Source of the DNA: Neocallimastix lanati (nom. inval.)
Lineage: Eukaryota > Neocallimastigomycota > Neocallimastigomycetes > Neocallimastigales > Neocallimastigaceae
Reading direction: 5' to 3'
Length of the DNA stretch: 64,000 bases
Assembly: GCA_016946835.1 (NCBI GenBank)
Contig: JACVTC010000099.1
Coordinates: forward strand, 16,001-80,000
The first letter of the stretch is position 1. The number at the start of each line of letters is the position of its first letter. The translations under genes and the position numbers were made by a program. The notes beneath the pieces are model-generated. The model was not told the origin of the DNA. It did no database searches and saw only the letters and a program-made list of their open reading frames with translations. This document shows positions 1 to 9,144 of the stretch, in pieces.

Positions 1-1211
1 GAACATAATGTAGATATAAATAAAGAAAATAAAATTAAAGAAACACCATTATTTAATGCCTGTAAAAGTGGTAAAAAAGATTTAGTCGAATATTTAGTAG
101 AACATGGAGCAGATATAAATAAAGAAAATAAAATTAAAGAAACACCATTATTTAATGCCTGTAAAAGTGGAAAAAAAGATTTAGTTGAATATTTAGTAGA
201 ACATGGAGCAGATATAAATAAAGAAAATCAATACAATGAAACACCATTATTTAATGCCTGTAAAAGTGGAAAAAAAGATTTAGTTGAATATTTAGTAGAA
301 CATGGAGCAGATATAAATAAAGAAAATAAATACAATGAAACACCGTTATTTGATGCTTGTCAAAGTGGAAATAAAAATTTAGTAGAATACTTAATCGAAC
401 ATGGAACAAATATTAGTAAAGAAAATAAATATGGTGAAACACCATTATTTAAGGCTGTTGAAAGTGGAAATATAGATTTAATCAAATACCTTGTAGAACA
501 TGGAGCATCTATAGATAATAATGGTGTTTCACCATTATTTAAAGCAATTGAAAATGAAAATAAAGTTTTAGTTGAATATTTAGTAGAACATGGAACAGAT
601 ATAAATAAAGAAAATAAATACAATGAAACACCATTATTTGATGCTTGTCAAAGTGGAAATAAAAATTTAGTAGAATACTTAATCGAACATGGAACAAATA
701 TTAGTAAAGAAAATAAATATGGTGAAACACCATTATTTAAGGCTGTTGAAAGTAGAAATAAAGGTTTAGTAGAATATTTAGTAGAACATGGGTCAAATAT
801 AAATAAAGAAAATATATATGGTGAAACACCATTATTTAAAGCAGTTGAAAGTGGAAGCAAAGGTTTAGTAGAACATTTAGTAGAACATGGGTCAAATATA
901 AATAAAGAAAATATATATGGTGAAACACCATTATTTGAGGCAATTAGAGGTGGAAGCAAAGATTTAGTAGAATATTTAGTAAAACATGGAGCAGATATTA
1001 GTAAAGAAAATAAATATGGTAAAACACCTTTATTTAAGGCAATTAGACGTGGAAATAAAGATTTAGTAGAATGTTTAGTAGAACATGGAGCAGATATAAA
1101 TAAAAAAAAATAAATAAATATGGAGAAACACCATTATTTTATGTGAAGAATCATGGAAAATTTTATGATATAAATAAAAATTTATTAAATCATGGAGCAT
1201 ATATAGATTAG
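1..1211 (+). CDS. Ankyrin-repeat protein, 3' part, one frameshift
   Basis: The frame is open from base 1, so the true start lies upstream of the window. About eleven tandem ankyrin repeats are visible, each 33 residues (99 bp) with the core pattern ETPLFxAxxSGxxxLVEYLV then EHGADINKEN; one unit near 510-540 is three residues short. Such repeats are protein-binding scaffolds; the partner is unknown. The frame stops at 1111-1113, just after a nine-A run (1102-1110). Ankyrin-like coding (YGETPLFYV, then LLNHGAYID) resumes in another frame and ends at 1209-1211. A one-base change in the A-run would rejoin the two parts, so this is either a recent frameshift or a homopolymer sequencing error. The repeats are very similar at DNA level, suggesting recent tandem duplication or gene conversion. 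No other domain is visible. Confidence 0.85.
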
Positions 1212-1429
1212 ATATAAAAAAAAAAATTCTTTTTTTTAGCAAAAATTAAATTAAAAATAATTAAAAAAGAATCTATTGTATGTTTTATATATATATATAT
1301 ATATATTTTCTTTTAAAAATATTAATTAAATTAAGATTTTATTTAGATACACCTCTTTTTTTTCATATTATATAATTTTGTTTCAATTATTATTAAATAT
1401 TTCCCTTTTTGTTTTATTAAAAGGAAAAT

Positions 1430-1464
<35 letters not shown>

Positions 1465-1599
1465 TATTAATATTATTGACTTTTTATTTTTTTAGTGGCA
1501 CTTTATAATAACTATATAATTTTTTTTCTCTATTTTTATTGTTTATTATATAAAAAAAAATAATATTTTATGACCAAAGTATTTTTAATTATATTCAAA
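1212..1599. other. Intergenic A/T-rich spacer
   Basis: No coding signal. It holds a short (TA)n run near 1289-1306 and a poly-T tract at about 1433-1463. It separates two convergent genes, ankyrin (+) and PRPP synthetase (-), so it should contain both 3' ends. No specific terminator can be supported. Confidence 0.6.
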
Positions 1600-1995
1600 T
1601 TATGCTGGAACATTGTGGAATAAGTAACTGACTGATTCACCATTATGAGTTCTTCTAATGGCTTCAGCAATAGATGGAGAAACATCAATAGTAGCAATCT
1701 TTGGACATAACTTCTTTATATCTTCATATGGAATAGTGTTAGTAACAACAACTTGAGTTAAAGCTGAGTTATTAATAACTTCACAAGCTTTACATGATAA
1801 AATACCATGGGTAACAATAGCATAAACTTTGGTGGCACTATTTTTAACTAAAGTTTGAGCAGCCTTACCTAAAGTACCACAAGTATCTGCCAAATCATCG
1901 ACAAGAACAGCTGTCTTAACATCACCAACAAGAACCATTCTTGAAACAAAGTTAGCCTTCTTACGTTCTTTGTGAATAAGAGCGAATTTTACGCC
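1600..1995 (-). CDS. PRS: Ribose-phosphate pyrophosphokinase, C-terminal part only
   Basis: PRPP synthetase makes phosphoribosyl pyrophosphate from ribose-5-phosphate and ATP for nucleotide, His and Trp synthesis. The C-terminal third is clear: [12 protein letters not shown], then RMVLVGDV, the PRPP-binding loop [19 protein letters not shown], and the family C-terminus [20 protein letters not shown], followed by a stop at 1600-1602. An in-frame ATG lies at 1936-1938, but homology continues upstream of it to about 1995, so that ATG is internal. Beyond 1995 the match ends abruptly in a 20-bp tandem repeat and ATAAA-type simple sequence. The coding strand has no AG between about 1998 and 2200, so no ordinary 3' splice site explains the break. 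The N-terminal two thirds are not found nearby. This is probably a truncated copy, or a gene broken by repeat insertion or misassembly. Confidence 0.85.
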   Translation of the reverse strand, partial: GVKFALIHKERKKANFVSRMVLVGDVKTAVLVDDLADTCGTLGKAAQTLVKNSATKVYAIVTHGILSCKACEVINNSALTQVVVTNTIPYEDIKKLCPKIATIDVSPSIAEAIRRTHNGESVSYLFHNVPA

Positions 1996-1998
1996 ACA

Positions 1999-2205
1999 TT
2001 GATAAATAAATAATAAAATTGATAAATAAATAATAAAATTGATAAATAAATAATAAAATAAATAAATAATAAAAAAATAAAATATAAAATATAAAATATA
2101 AAATATAAAATATAAAATATAAAATATAACAATATAACAATATAAAAAATATAAAATAAAAAAATATAAAAAATATAAAATAAAAAAAATAGATTATCAC
2201 CTAAA
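1999..2205. repeat. A/T tandem repeats abutting the PRPP synthetase break
   Basis: Three copies of a 20-bp unit (TTGATAAATAAATAATAAAA type) at about 1999-2060 are followed by degenerate ATAAA/AATAT pentanucleotide repeats to about 2190. The hydrophobic open frames across this stretch are low-complexity artefacts. Confidence 0.8.
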
Positions 2206-2255
2206 ATCATCCTAATTTTGTGCTACTTTTAACTCACTTTTTTATGATGTCCTCA

Positions 2256-2290
<35 letters not shown>

Positions 2291-2640
2291 GTATTATTTA
2301 TGAATATTTCTTTTATTAAAAAAATTTATTAGTAATTTTAAGTTTTTTTTTGAAATACTGCGCAAGAACTCAAAAGGTGTAAAATGATCAATTAATTATT
2401 TAGATATTATTTTTTAATCTTTATAATAATTATTTTTTAATTACTTTTTATTTTAATAGTTATATTTTAAATTATTATCCTTTGTATATTTATTATATAT
2501 AAGTATATATATATTTTTCTTTTTTTAAAATTTAATTTTAAATTTATTTATTTATTATAGTTTTATTTATTTATTTTTATTTAGTTAGTTATTTATTTAA
2601 ATTATATATATTATTTATTTGTTTTATTAACTTTAAAAAA
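2206..2640. other. A/T-rich spacer
   Basis: It contains a poly-T tract at about 2261-2287 and otherwise unremarkable A/T sequence. No coding, RNA or element end was recognised. Confidence 0.5.
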
Positions 2641-2689
2641 AAATTTGCGAAATAAAACTTTTTGAAATGAAATTTTTCAAAATGCATCT

Positions 2690-2885
2690 CCCCCCTTATA
2701 ATATATCTAATGACGTCAAATGATTTTACATTGATTTATGTATATACATTTATATTATTTATATATACTAACATTCTATATTTTATTACATGAATTATTT
2801 TATTGAATATTTACATAAGTTAAATAACTAGTTTTTTATTTATTAAATTTTGTTTGAATAGTTAACTATATGAAACTGTTGGTTT
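2690..2885 (-). mobile_element. Ty1/copia LTR-like segment, degenerate
   Basis: About 190 bp beginning near TGACGTCAAATGATTTTACA match the segment at about 31605-31795. In both places the segment lies just beyond the 3' end of a copia RNase H relic read on the minus strand. That position is where the 3' LTR would be. Its outer boundary and target duplication cannot be seen. Confidence 0.5.
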
Positions 2886-2904
2886 TTTTTTTTTTTTTCT
2901 TTGA

Positions 2905-3425
2905 ATTTCTTGCAATTTTATGTATTGCATATGATATGTCAGGTCTAAAGCACTTTGATAAATAGATCGGCATATCTATAGCACCTTTGTAAACGATCTT
3001 ATCAAATGGTCTTGTATTATCACCTTTAATGTTATCACTCATACACGGGGACGTATGTTTTCCTAGTGTGTTTGATATTGAACCTCTCTTATATATTGTT
3101 GATAAAGCTTTCTTGTATGATAATATAATGTGTTTTTGTTAATGTTTTCCACTTTAATTCCAAGAATAAAGTTTATTGGTTCAGACTTTGAAATTTCAGT
3201 TTTTTTTTTTTTTTTTTTTGATTTTGTTATTGTTCCCTGTGATGACCATATCATCCACGTATAATCCAATTATACAAATAGCTTTTCCTTTTTCTGTTTT
3301 TATTAATATATATTTTTTGGAAATAAGTTTCTTGTAGCCATTGTCTTGAAGGAAAATTGTTATGATTATGTTCCATTGCCTGCCGAATTGTTTTAATCCA
3401 TATAAGATTTTATTCAATCTCCAAT
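2905..3425 (-). pseudogene. Ty1/copia pol relic (reverse transcriptase-RNase H)
   Basis: On the minus strand three frames in succession give copia RT motifs. First is LNKILYGLKQFGRQWN with the catalytic block LYVDDMVITGN, ending in a poly-Lys stretch from an A-tract. Next is ISKSEPINFILGIKVE with a YIREVQY block. Last is a third-frame segment DKIVYKGAIDMPIYLS then RPDISYAIHK, the copia RT/RNase H boundary. A T-run at about 3199-3218 and other indels break the frame at least twice. The copy cannot make a working polymerase. No gag or integrase is present here. Confidence 0.8.
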
Positions 3426-3430
3426 ACCAT

Positions 3431-3640
3431 TGTATAGTTTATTCTGTCAAGTTTTTTGTTGTTTTAGCTAATTGATATTCGTTATGAAAAGCTAAAATTT
3501 CCAATTAAGATTACTAGGTAAGCGCAACAAGTGGAATTATAATCTTTAATTGAAAGATTAGATAACAAATTAATACAAATATTTTTTCTTTAAAATTTTT
3601 AACCCTTTAAAAATATTTATTTAATATTAAAAATACAGAG
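3431..3640. other. Degenerate sequence upstream of copia relic
   Basis: This moderately complex sequence beside the pol relic may be further decayed copia DNA, but no motif supports that. Nothing else was recognised. Confidence 0.3.
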
Positions 3641-3869
3641 GCATTTCGCCAAGTTTCATTTCTCCAAATGAATATTATTAAATAAATAAATAAATAAATT
3701 AAAATGTTACAAATATTAATGTATTTTCTAAAGTAAATATTTAAATATTAAAAATTATTTCTTTAATATATAGATATCTTTACGAATATCTATATCTATT
3801 TAAATAAATAAATAAATAAATAAATAATAAAGTATTAATAAATAATAAAATAAATAATAAATAATAATA

Positions 3870-3995
3870 TAAATAATAATATAAAACTATAGTAATAATA
3901 TAAATAATAATATAAAACTATAGTAATAATATAAATAATAATATAAAACTATAGTAATAATATAAATAATAATATAAAACTATAGTAATAATTAT
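3870..3995. repeat. 31-bp tandem repeat, four copies
   Basis: A unit containing AAAACTATAGTAATAATATA recurs with starts spaced 31 bp (3883, 3914, 3945, 3976). It lies inside the decayed MULE. The DNA around it, 3671-4500, is A/T-rich with no coding signal. Confidence 0.85.
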
Positions 3996-4573
3996 AAAAA
4001 GATTGCCATTAATAATAATAATAATGACCATTAAAATTTTAAATAATAATTATTATTATTTACAAATATATATAAATGAATTAATAAAACTAATATTTAA
4101 ATACTTTAGAAAAACAAAAAAACTTTTTCTTATAGTATTTTATGTTATAAATTAATAATATATAATATATAATATATAACATATAATAAATAATATGAAC
4201 TGCAGCAATAATTACAAAAACATCAATAATAATTTTATAATAATGATGAAAATAATAATAATAATTATTAAATATAAAAATAAATATAAATGAATTAAAA
4301 AATATAAAAATTTTTACATATAATTTAAAATATAAAAATTAAAAAATAAGATTTGGATAATTTATCTTCATTTAAAATATATAATTAAAAATATATTATT
4401 ATTAAAATTAATTATTAAAATAAAAAATAAAAGATTTATATATTTATTATCAAAATAATTTCGAACTTTCCTTTTATTAATCCTGAATATATATATGATA
4501 TTTATAATAAAATAAAAAATGAGTGACATGAATATAATTATGTTCAATTTATGGAATTTTAAGAATATTTTTT

Positions 4574-4611
<38 letters not shown>

Positions 4612-4618
<7 letters not shown>

Positions 4619-5005
4619 ATTTAATTAGCTTTGAAATTGAAAATTGGAATTATTATGATAATATTGAGCATATTTACAATTATAATGCTTCAGAATCTTT
4701 TAATAAATACTTAAAAAAATTATTTGCGAAAAAACCATTTTTTTTTCAATTATTATTAGAATTGCAAAAAGAAGAATCCAAATATTACATTGACTACAAA
4801 AGGAGAACTACTGAATTCTGAAAAAAAAAAAAAAAAAAAAATTAATATGGAACTGATAAAATCAAGGCTTTAGTTAAATATTACAAAAACATGGAAACTC
4901 TATTAAAAAAAAAAAAAAAAAAAAAAAAGAAAAGTGTTAGAAATGATTACATTGAATTATAGTTGAATTGCTTAAATGATTTAAATATTAAAATTATTAA
5001 TTAAT
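4612..5005 (+). pseudogene. MULE-type transposase relic (C-terminal part)
   Basis: The translation has IENWNYYDNIEHI, NASESFNKYLKKLFAKKP and EESKYYIDYKRR. These align with residues about 374-430 of the intact transposase at 16041-17492, including the NASES block that holds the predicted catalytic Glu. After an A-run it continues in another frame with KALVKYYKNMET and, after another, with LNCLNDLNIKIIN, matching the intact protein's C-terminus. Long A-tracts (about 4579-4616, 4821-4841 and 4903-4928) interrupt the reading frame at three points. The N-terminal two thirds are missing. Confidence 0.75.
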
Positions 5006-5329
5006 AATAAATCATTAAAAGAAGGCGGAAATTTGACCAAATGAATTTTGTGGTATATAATTATAATTTATTAATAGTTAAAATTATTTTAAAAAGAGAA
5101 TAAATAAATAAATAAATAAATACAATAATAATAAAAGTATTTTTAATCTTTATTGGATTATGTTAACGTAAGAACATTAAAATATATTTTTATAATTAAA
5201 ATATTGTTATTGTTGTTATATTATTTATTCATTCATTCATTTATATCAATATCCCACTTAGCGAGATGTAACCTGGACCTTAATTAAACTAATGATTATT
5301 ATTTATTAATGTATACGAAACATAAAAAC

Positions 5330-6775
5330 CTTTTTATAAGAATAATTTAATATTTAATTTTAAAATTTTGGTGTGATGTATACTATGTGTAGTATGATCA
5401 CCAATTAGATCTAAAATAATAAAACAAAGAAGTAACATCTTCGAAATAGAGAATGTGGTATCCACTAAACTCTCCCCTGAACCACAAGAAAGGTCATTAA
5501 AAGTTGAATTACTTACTAAAGGTTCTATGTTCGAAACTGTGTTGTTAGTAAATGTGTATTGATGAGAATTAATAGGACTTCTAACTACACCTATTTCTTT
5601 GCCATATCGGTAAGACATGGTAAATGAAAGTGTTTTTTTTTTTTTTTTTTTTTGCTAAACCTTTCAAAAAGTAACTCAAGAGAGCTACTAATGATTGATA
5701 TTGTATTAGCAAAATATTTCGCAAGCCCCACAATATACGGAATAGTAGACCCCTGTGAACTTTAAAGGAGTTGTTCACTTAAATGTCCCCGTTCCCGCAG
5801 TATCGAATTGTAGCTCATCTAAAGCTGAAATCCCACCAAGAAGGAATATATAAATATACCTGTTTATAAAATTTTTATATTATAAAATATTAGAATAAGA
5901 AGGAAGTAAGGATAGATTCCTTATTTTATTGGTAAATAAAATGAATAAATCATCGATAAAATCTAAAGATTTACATCGACATAAAGAAAAGGGAGAGCAT
6001 TCAAATATTCAATAGATAAAAGATTGATCACCTTTTCCACAGCAAGGACAGAATTTAGGAACAATCGTCAGACACTCTACCTTTTCTAATTGCAATAGTG
6101 GTATTTATATATGTAATCAGCTCATAAGATTAAGAGCTGGTTACATATATAAATAAGATCCAGTTAAAACTCTAATCTTAAATGAGTGTATTCAAGGCTG
6201 AGCTTGAATAGACTTCTAGAATTTATAAAAATTTGAAGTTATTCATAATTATAATTTTGTACCTTTAATTCCCTGAAATTTACCAACATCAGACCAATAT
6301 GATTCAATACCATCATTGAATTTAGTGATATTCTTTTTCCTAATTTTCTTGTAGAGTATCAGTGATTTTTTCGACCAAGAATAACGTGACATGGAAGGGA
6401 TATGATTTATAAGATCTTTAATGATTCATTTGGAATTTTTTTCCATTGACAAAATCATTTTATTTAAAGAGAAGCACAAAAGCTAGCAATTTGGAAATAC
6501 TTGAAGATCATGAGATAAGGCATTAGCACTATCAGTTGAGTTCCTTTTGAAATAACTCTTAACATTTCTCCTTCTTTTCAATATTAAGATAGTCTTCCTT
6601 AGTCGAGGAGTCAGAATTCAATACACCACAAGCAATGCAGTGTTAAATTAAGGATTGTAAGTTCTTAGAATTGTTTTTGTATGAACCTAAGAGTGGAGCA
6701 AAATATAATACTCTGCTAATAATATATGATTGAATAATTAATCTTTTAAAAGTTAATTTTTTTTTTATTGCCGCA
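5330..6775 (-). pseudogene. LINE relic, ORF2 C-terminal region
   Basis: On the minus strand several frames match the LINE at 33658-35935 and its relative at 47010-47750. They include FAPLLGSYK (near 6690), INHIPSMSRYSWSKKS (near 6400), the zinc-knuckle block KFCPCCGKG (near 6050), an LLGG-type segment (near 5840) and GESLVDTTFSISKMLLL (near 5430-5490). Multiple stops, a poly-T run at 5633-5653 and a hairpin at 6102-6155 interrupt it. Non-LTR retrotransposons copy themselves through target-primed reverse transcription; this copy is dead. The catalytic RT core is not visible. Confidence 0.65.
6102..6155. repeat. Perfect-type hairpin, 22-bp arms
   Basis: The arms TATTTATATATGTAATCAGC... (6102-6123) and GAGCTGGTTACATATATAAA... 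(6134-6155) pair over 22 bp with one mismatch, around a 10-nt loop. It lies within the LINE relic. The related copy at about 47670-47690 lacks the second arm, so this is probably a small inverted duplication. Confidence 0.85.
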
Positions 6776-7000
6776 GTTATTGCAAATTTTAATCTTTATT
6801 TATTTATTCTTATATAATATACATGAATACTTTTAATTTTAATATAAAAAAATAAAAAAACACAGAATTAATAAAATAAATAAATATTATTTATCCAATT
6901 TTTAATAATAAATGATATAGTAACGTGAAATAAAAAATAATAATCAAAAATAAATGTATAAATAAATTCAGAAAAAAGTTCATATGCAACGAACCTCACC
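6776..7000. other. A/T-rich spacer between LINE relics
   Basis: It begins with a word (GCCGCAGTTATTGCAAA) that recurs near 46298 beside another LINE fragment, suggesting a shared element end. Nothing is coding. Confidence 0.4.
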
Positions 7001-8222
7001 TCCTTATGGATTAGGGTTTGAATTGTCTATCTGAAAAAAATTATGGTCTTCTCCTTCAGAGGCATTGGCCCTGCTAGTCTGTCTTACTGCATTTTTAGCG
7101 TTGACGCTCCTGGTTAGTTTGCGTTTATACTTTCAGAATAGTAACCCTTGCCGAGTACTATCCTGAGGCATAATTTCTGTAAAGAGAGCCGCAGATCGCA
7201 CCAAGAATGGAGTTTTTGAATAATCACCAGAAATGATTTGGTTCTTCAACAAAATATCCCATTCCTTTTTATAATTCAAATCTATTATGTCTGCATCCCT
7301 TCCACCAAGAAGAAAGTTATATAATCGGTACCACGTTACATATATATTTACACACTCATTATTCAGAAAATTACTTAAATTACTATGATTTTCACCAATT
7401 GAACTATTCACTAAATTAGAAGTAACGATATTATAATTTCCACTATTACTAATATTAATACTCCTATTTATACTATCACTTATTACTACTATTATTAACA
7501 ATATTATTTCTATTGTTATTATTATTAATATTATATACTTCGTTACTACTATCAGAATCAGAACTTAGTTCTATATTATTCATATCTGTGACAACAGTGT
7601 CTACATTACTATTAGATATTGGAAAATAATTAGAAATAATATAAAATATTTCATAAAGAATTTCAATATCCTTAAAATATTTTATTCGAAATTCACGGAA
7701 AAGATAGCATTTAGAAAAACCAATGTTCCAATCGAGGATTACTATTTTTTCTATAACAACAAGGACACCTTTCTTCAATCATTTTGGCGGCTTTGGCACG
7801 AACATCGAATTTATATCCACATCTTGCACTAAGTACCCATCGGAAGCCAATGCTAAATTCAGAATATTTATAATTTAGTTTAAGATACTCTCTAGTTGTC
7901 TCAAAATTATTATTTTTATAAGCCTTAGCTTTGATTGATTTTCCTGCCATATCTCTATCCCAGTAAAAGTTTAAAATAGCTTTTTTTGATGGAAATTTAT
8001 CTAATTTGTCAGCTAAAATTTTACTTTCTTTATCCCATGCATATCGTCTACTACGAGATATATCTCTAAGTAAATCAGAGATAATACATTTCGAGTTTTT
8101 CCATTTTTTAAAACACTTTACCTGAGCAATCGCACATTTCACCGAAAGAGGAGGAACGTTAAGTTCTTTAGAAACACAATAAAGGGAAGTAAAGCTATTC
8201 ACTTTAGAAAGTCCTTCAATCT
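7000..8222 (-). pseudogene. LINE relic, ORF2 C-terminal third
   Basis: Overlapping frames at 7711-8202, 7476-7778 and 7133-7501 carry the LINE C-terminal region. In order these are VSKELNVPPLSVKCAIAQVK, FKKWKNSKCIISDLL, SRRYAWDKESKIL, FDVRAKAAKMIEERCPCC (zinc knuckle), an Asn/Ser-rich linker, then FLLGGRD and YSKTPFLVRSAAL. They are collinear with 33658-34800 but frameshifted at least twice. The terminal residues near 7020-7110 match the end of the 33658 ORF. A T-run at 8224-8251 marks the higher-coordinate edge. Confidence 0.75.
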
Positions 8223-8940
8223 ATTTTTTTTTTTTTTTTTTTTTTTTTTTTGTAGCAGCAATTATTTCCAATCCAGTATAATCCTGAATTAACTAGTGTC
8301 TGTGTACTTCTCGTTCTATTTTAAAAGTTAAAGGAACTTTATTATTGGATAGATAAAAAACTAGAGAAAGAAAATAAGGATTTTCTAACTTTAGTATTCA
8401 TATAAATGATAATAGGCCTAAGGGAAATATCATTACTGAAGGGGATAACTAAATAAATATACATAGATTCTTTAAGAATAGAATACATACTAAGATGAAA
8501 TGTAGGTTCTTCTTAACCAGGATATGAAACAAAATTTAAGCGATTAATAAAATATATATTATAATATTATTATTCCTTTAAAATACTACAAATATTACAT
8601 TTCTCAAAAATATTATATAAAATCATATTAATTCTTTAATATCCTCCATCCTCATAATTGAAAGAATATATAATTATATAACTCATTAATTTTTACTTTA
8701 GTATTCTTTATCACTTAAATACGTAATTACACCCTTCAACAATTTTTCAATACATAACATAAAATTTTCACTTTAACACATATTATTTAATTTTAATATT
8801 CTTAAATAAATTTAATATTCTTTATTACTATATATAAAATTTTTGATTTTCTTAAATAAATTTTAATATTCTTTATTACTATATATAAAATTTTTGATAT
8901 TTTAATATTTTTTATTTAGAAATAATATAACCTTTATCTT
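8223..8940. other. Spacer with T-tract and unidentified sequence
   Basis: A poly-T tract at about 8224-8251 is followed by about 300 bp of moderately complex sequence (8252-8560) with no recognisable coding. A/T-rich DNA then leads into the 3' flank of the next gene. From about 8940 the flank resembles 36780-36985 and 44740-44945, downstream of the paralogues. Confidence 0.4.
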
Positions 8941-9144
8941 AAAATTCTACAGCATACTTTTAATATATAACTAAACTATGCATTATTTCATAATAACACA
9001 TAATAAAATCATATATTTTCTCTTAATTGAAAAAATATATAATTAAATTATGCATTATTTAAATATCACATAATTAATTTATATATTTATAATAATTAGA
9101 AAATATATTAATAACTAAATTTCGATACAGAAATATTTCAAAAT

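Larger units (their letters stand above)
3641..5275 (+). mobile_element. Decayed MULE with iteron ends
   Basis: The left end shows GCATTTCGCCAAGTT at 3641-3655 and a second, degenerate 15-bp unit to 3670. These run into a subterminal sequence resembling that of the MITE at 41491-41530. The right end, about 5235-5272, reads TTTATATCAATATCCCACTT then AGCGAGATGTAACCTGG. That is the inverted counterpart, matching the right arm of the MITE at 41610-41660. Between them lies a MULE transposase relic (4612-5005). I infer a decayed autonomous relative of the iteron MITEs. No clear target duplication is visible. Confidence 0.6.

Noticed and set aside
360-959. Two minus-strand open frames opposite the ankyrin repeats
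   Set aside because: They are antisense shadows of the 99-bp ankyrin units, lack independent features and simply repeat with the same period.
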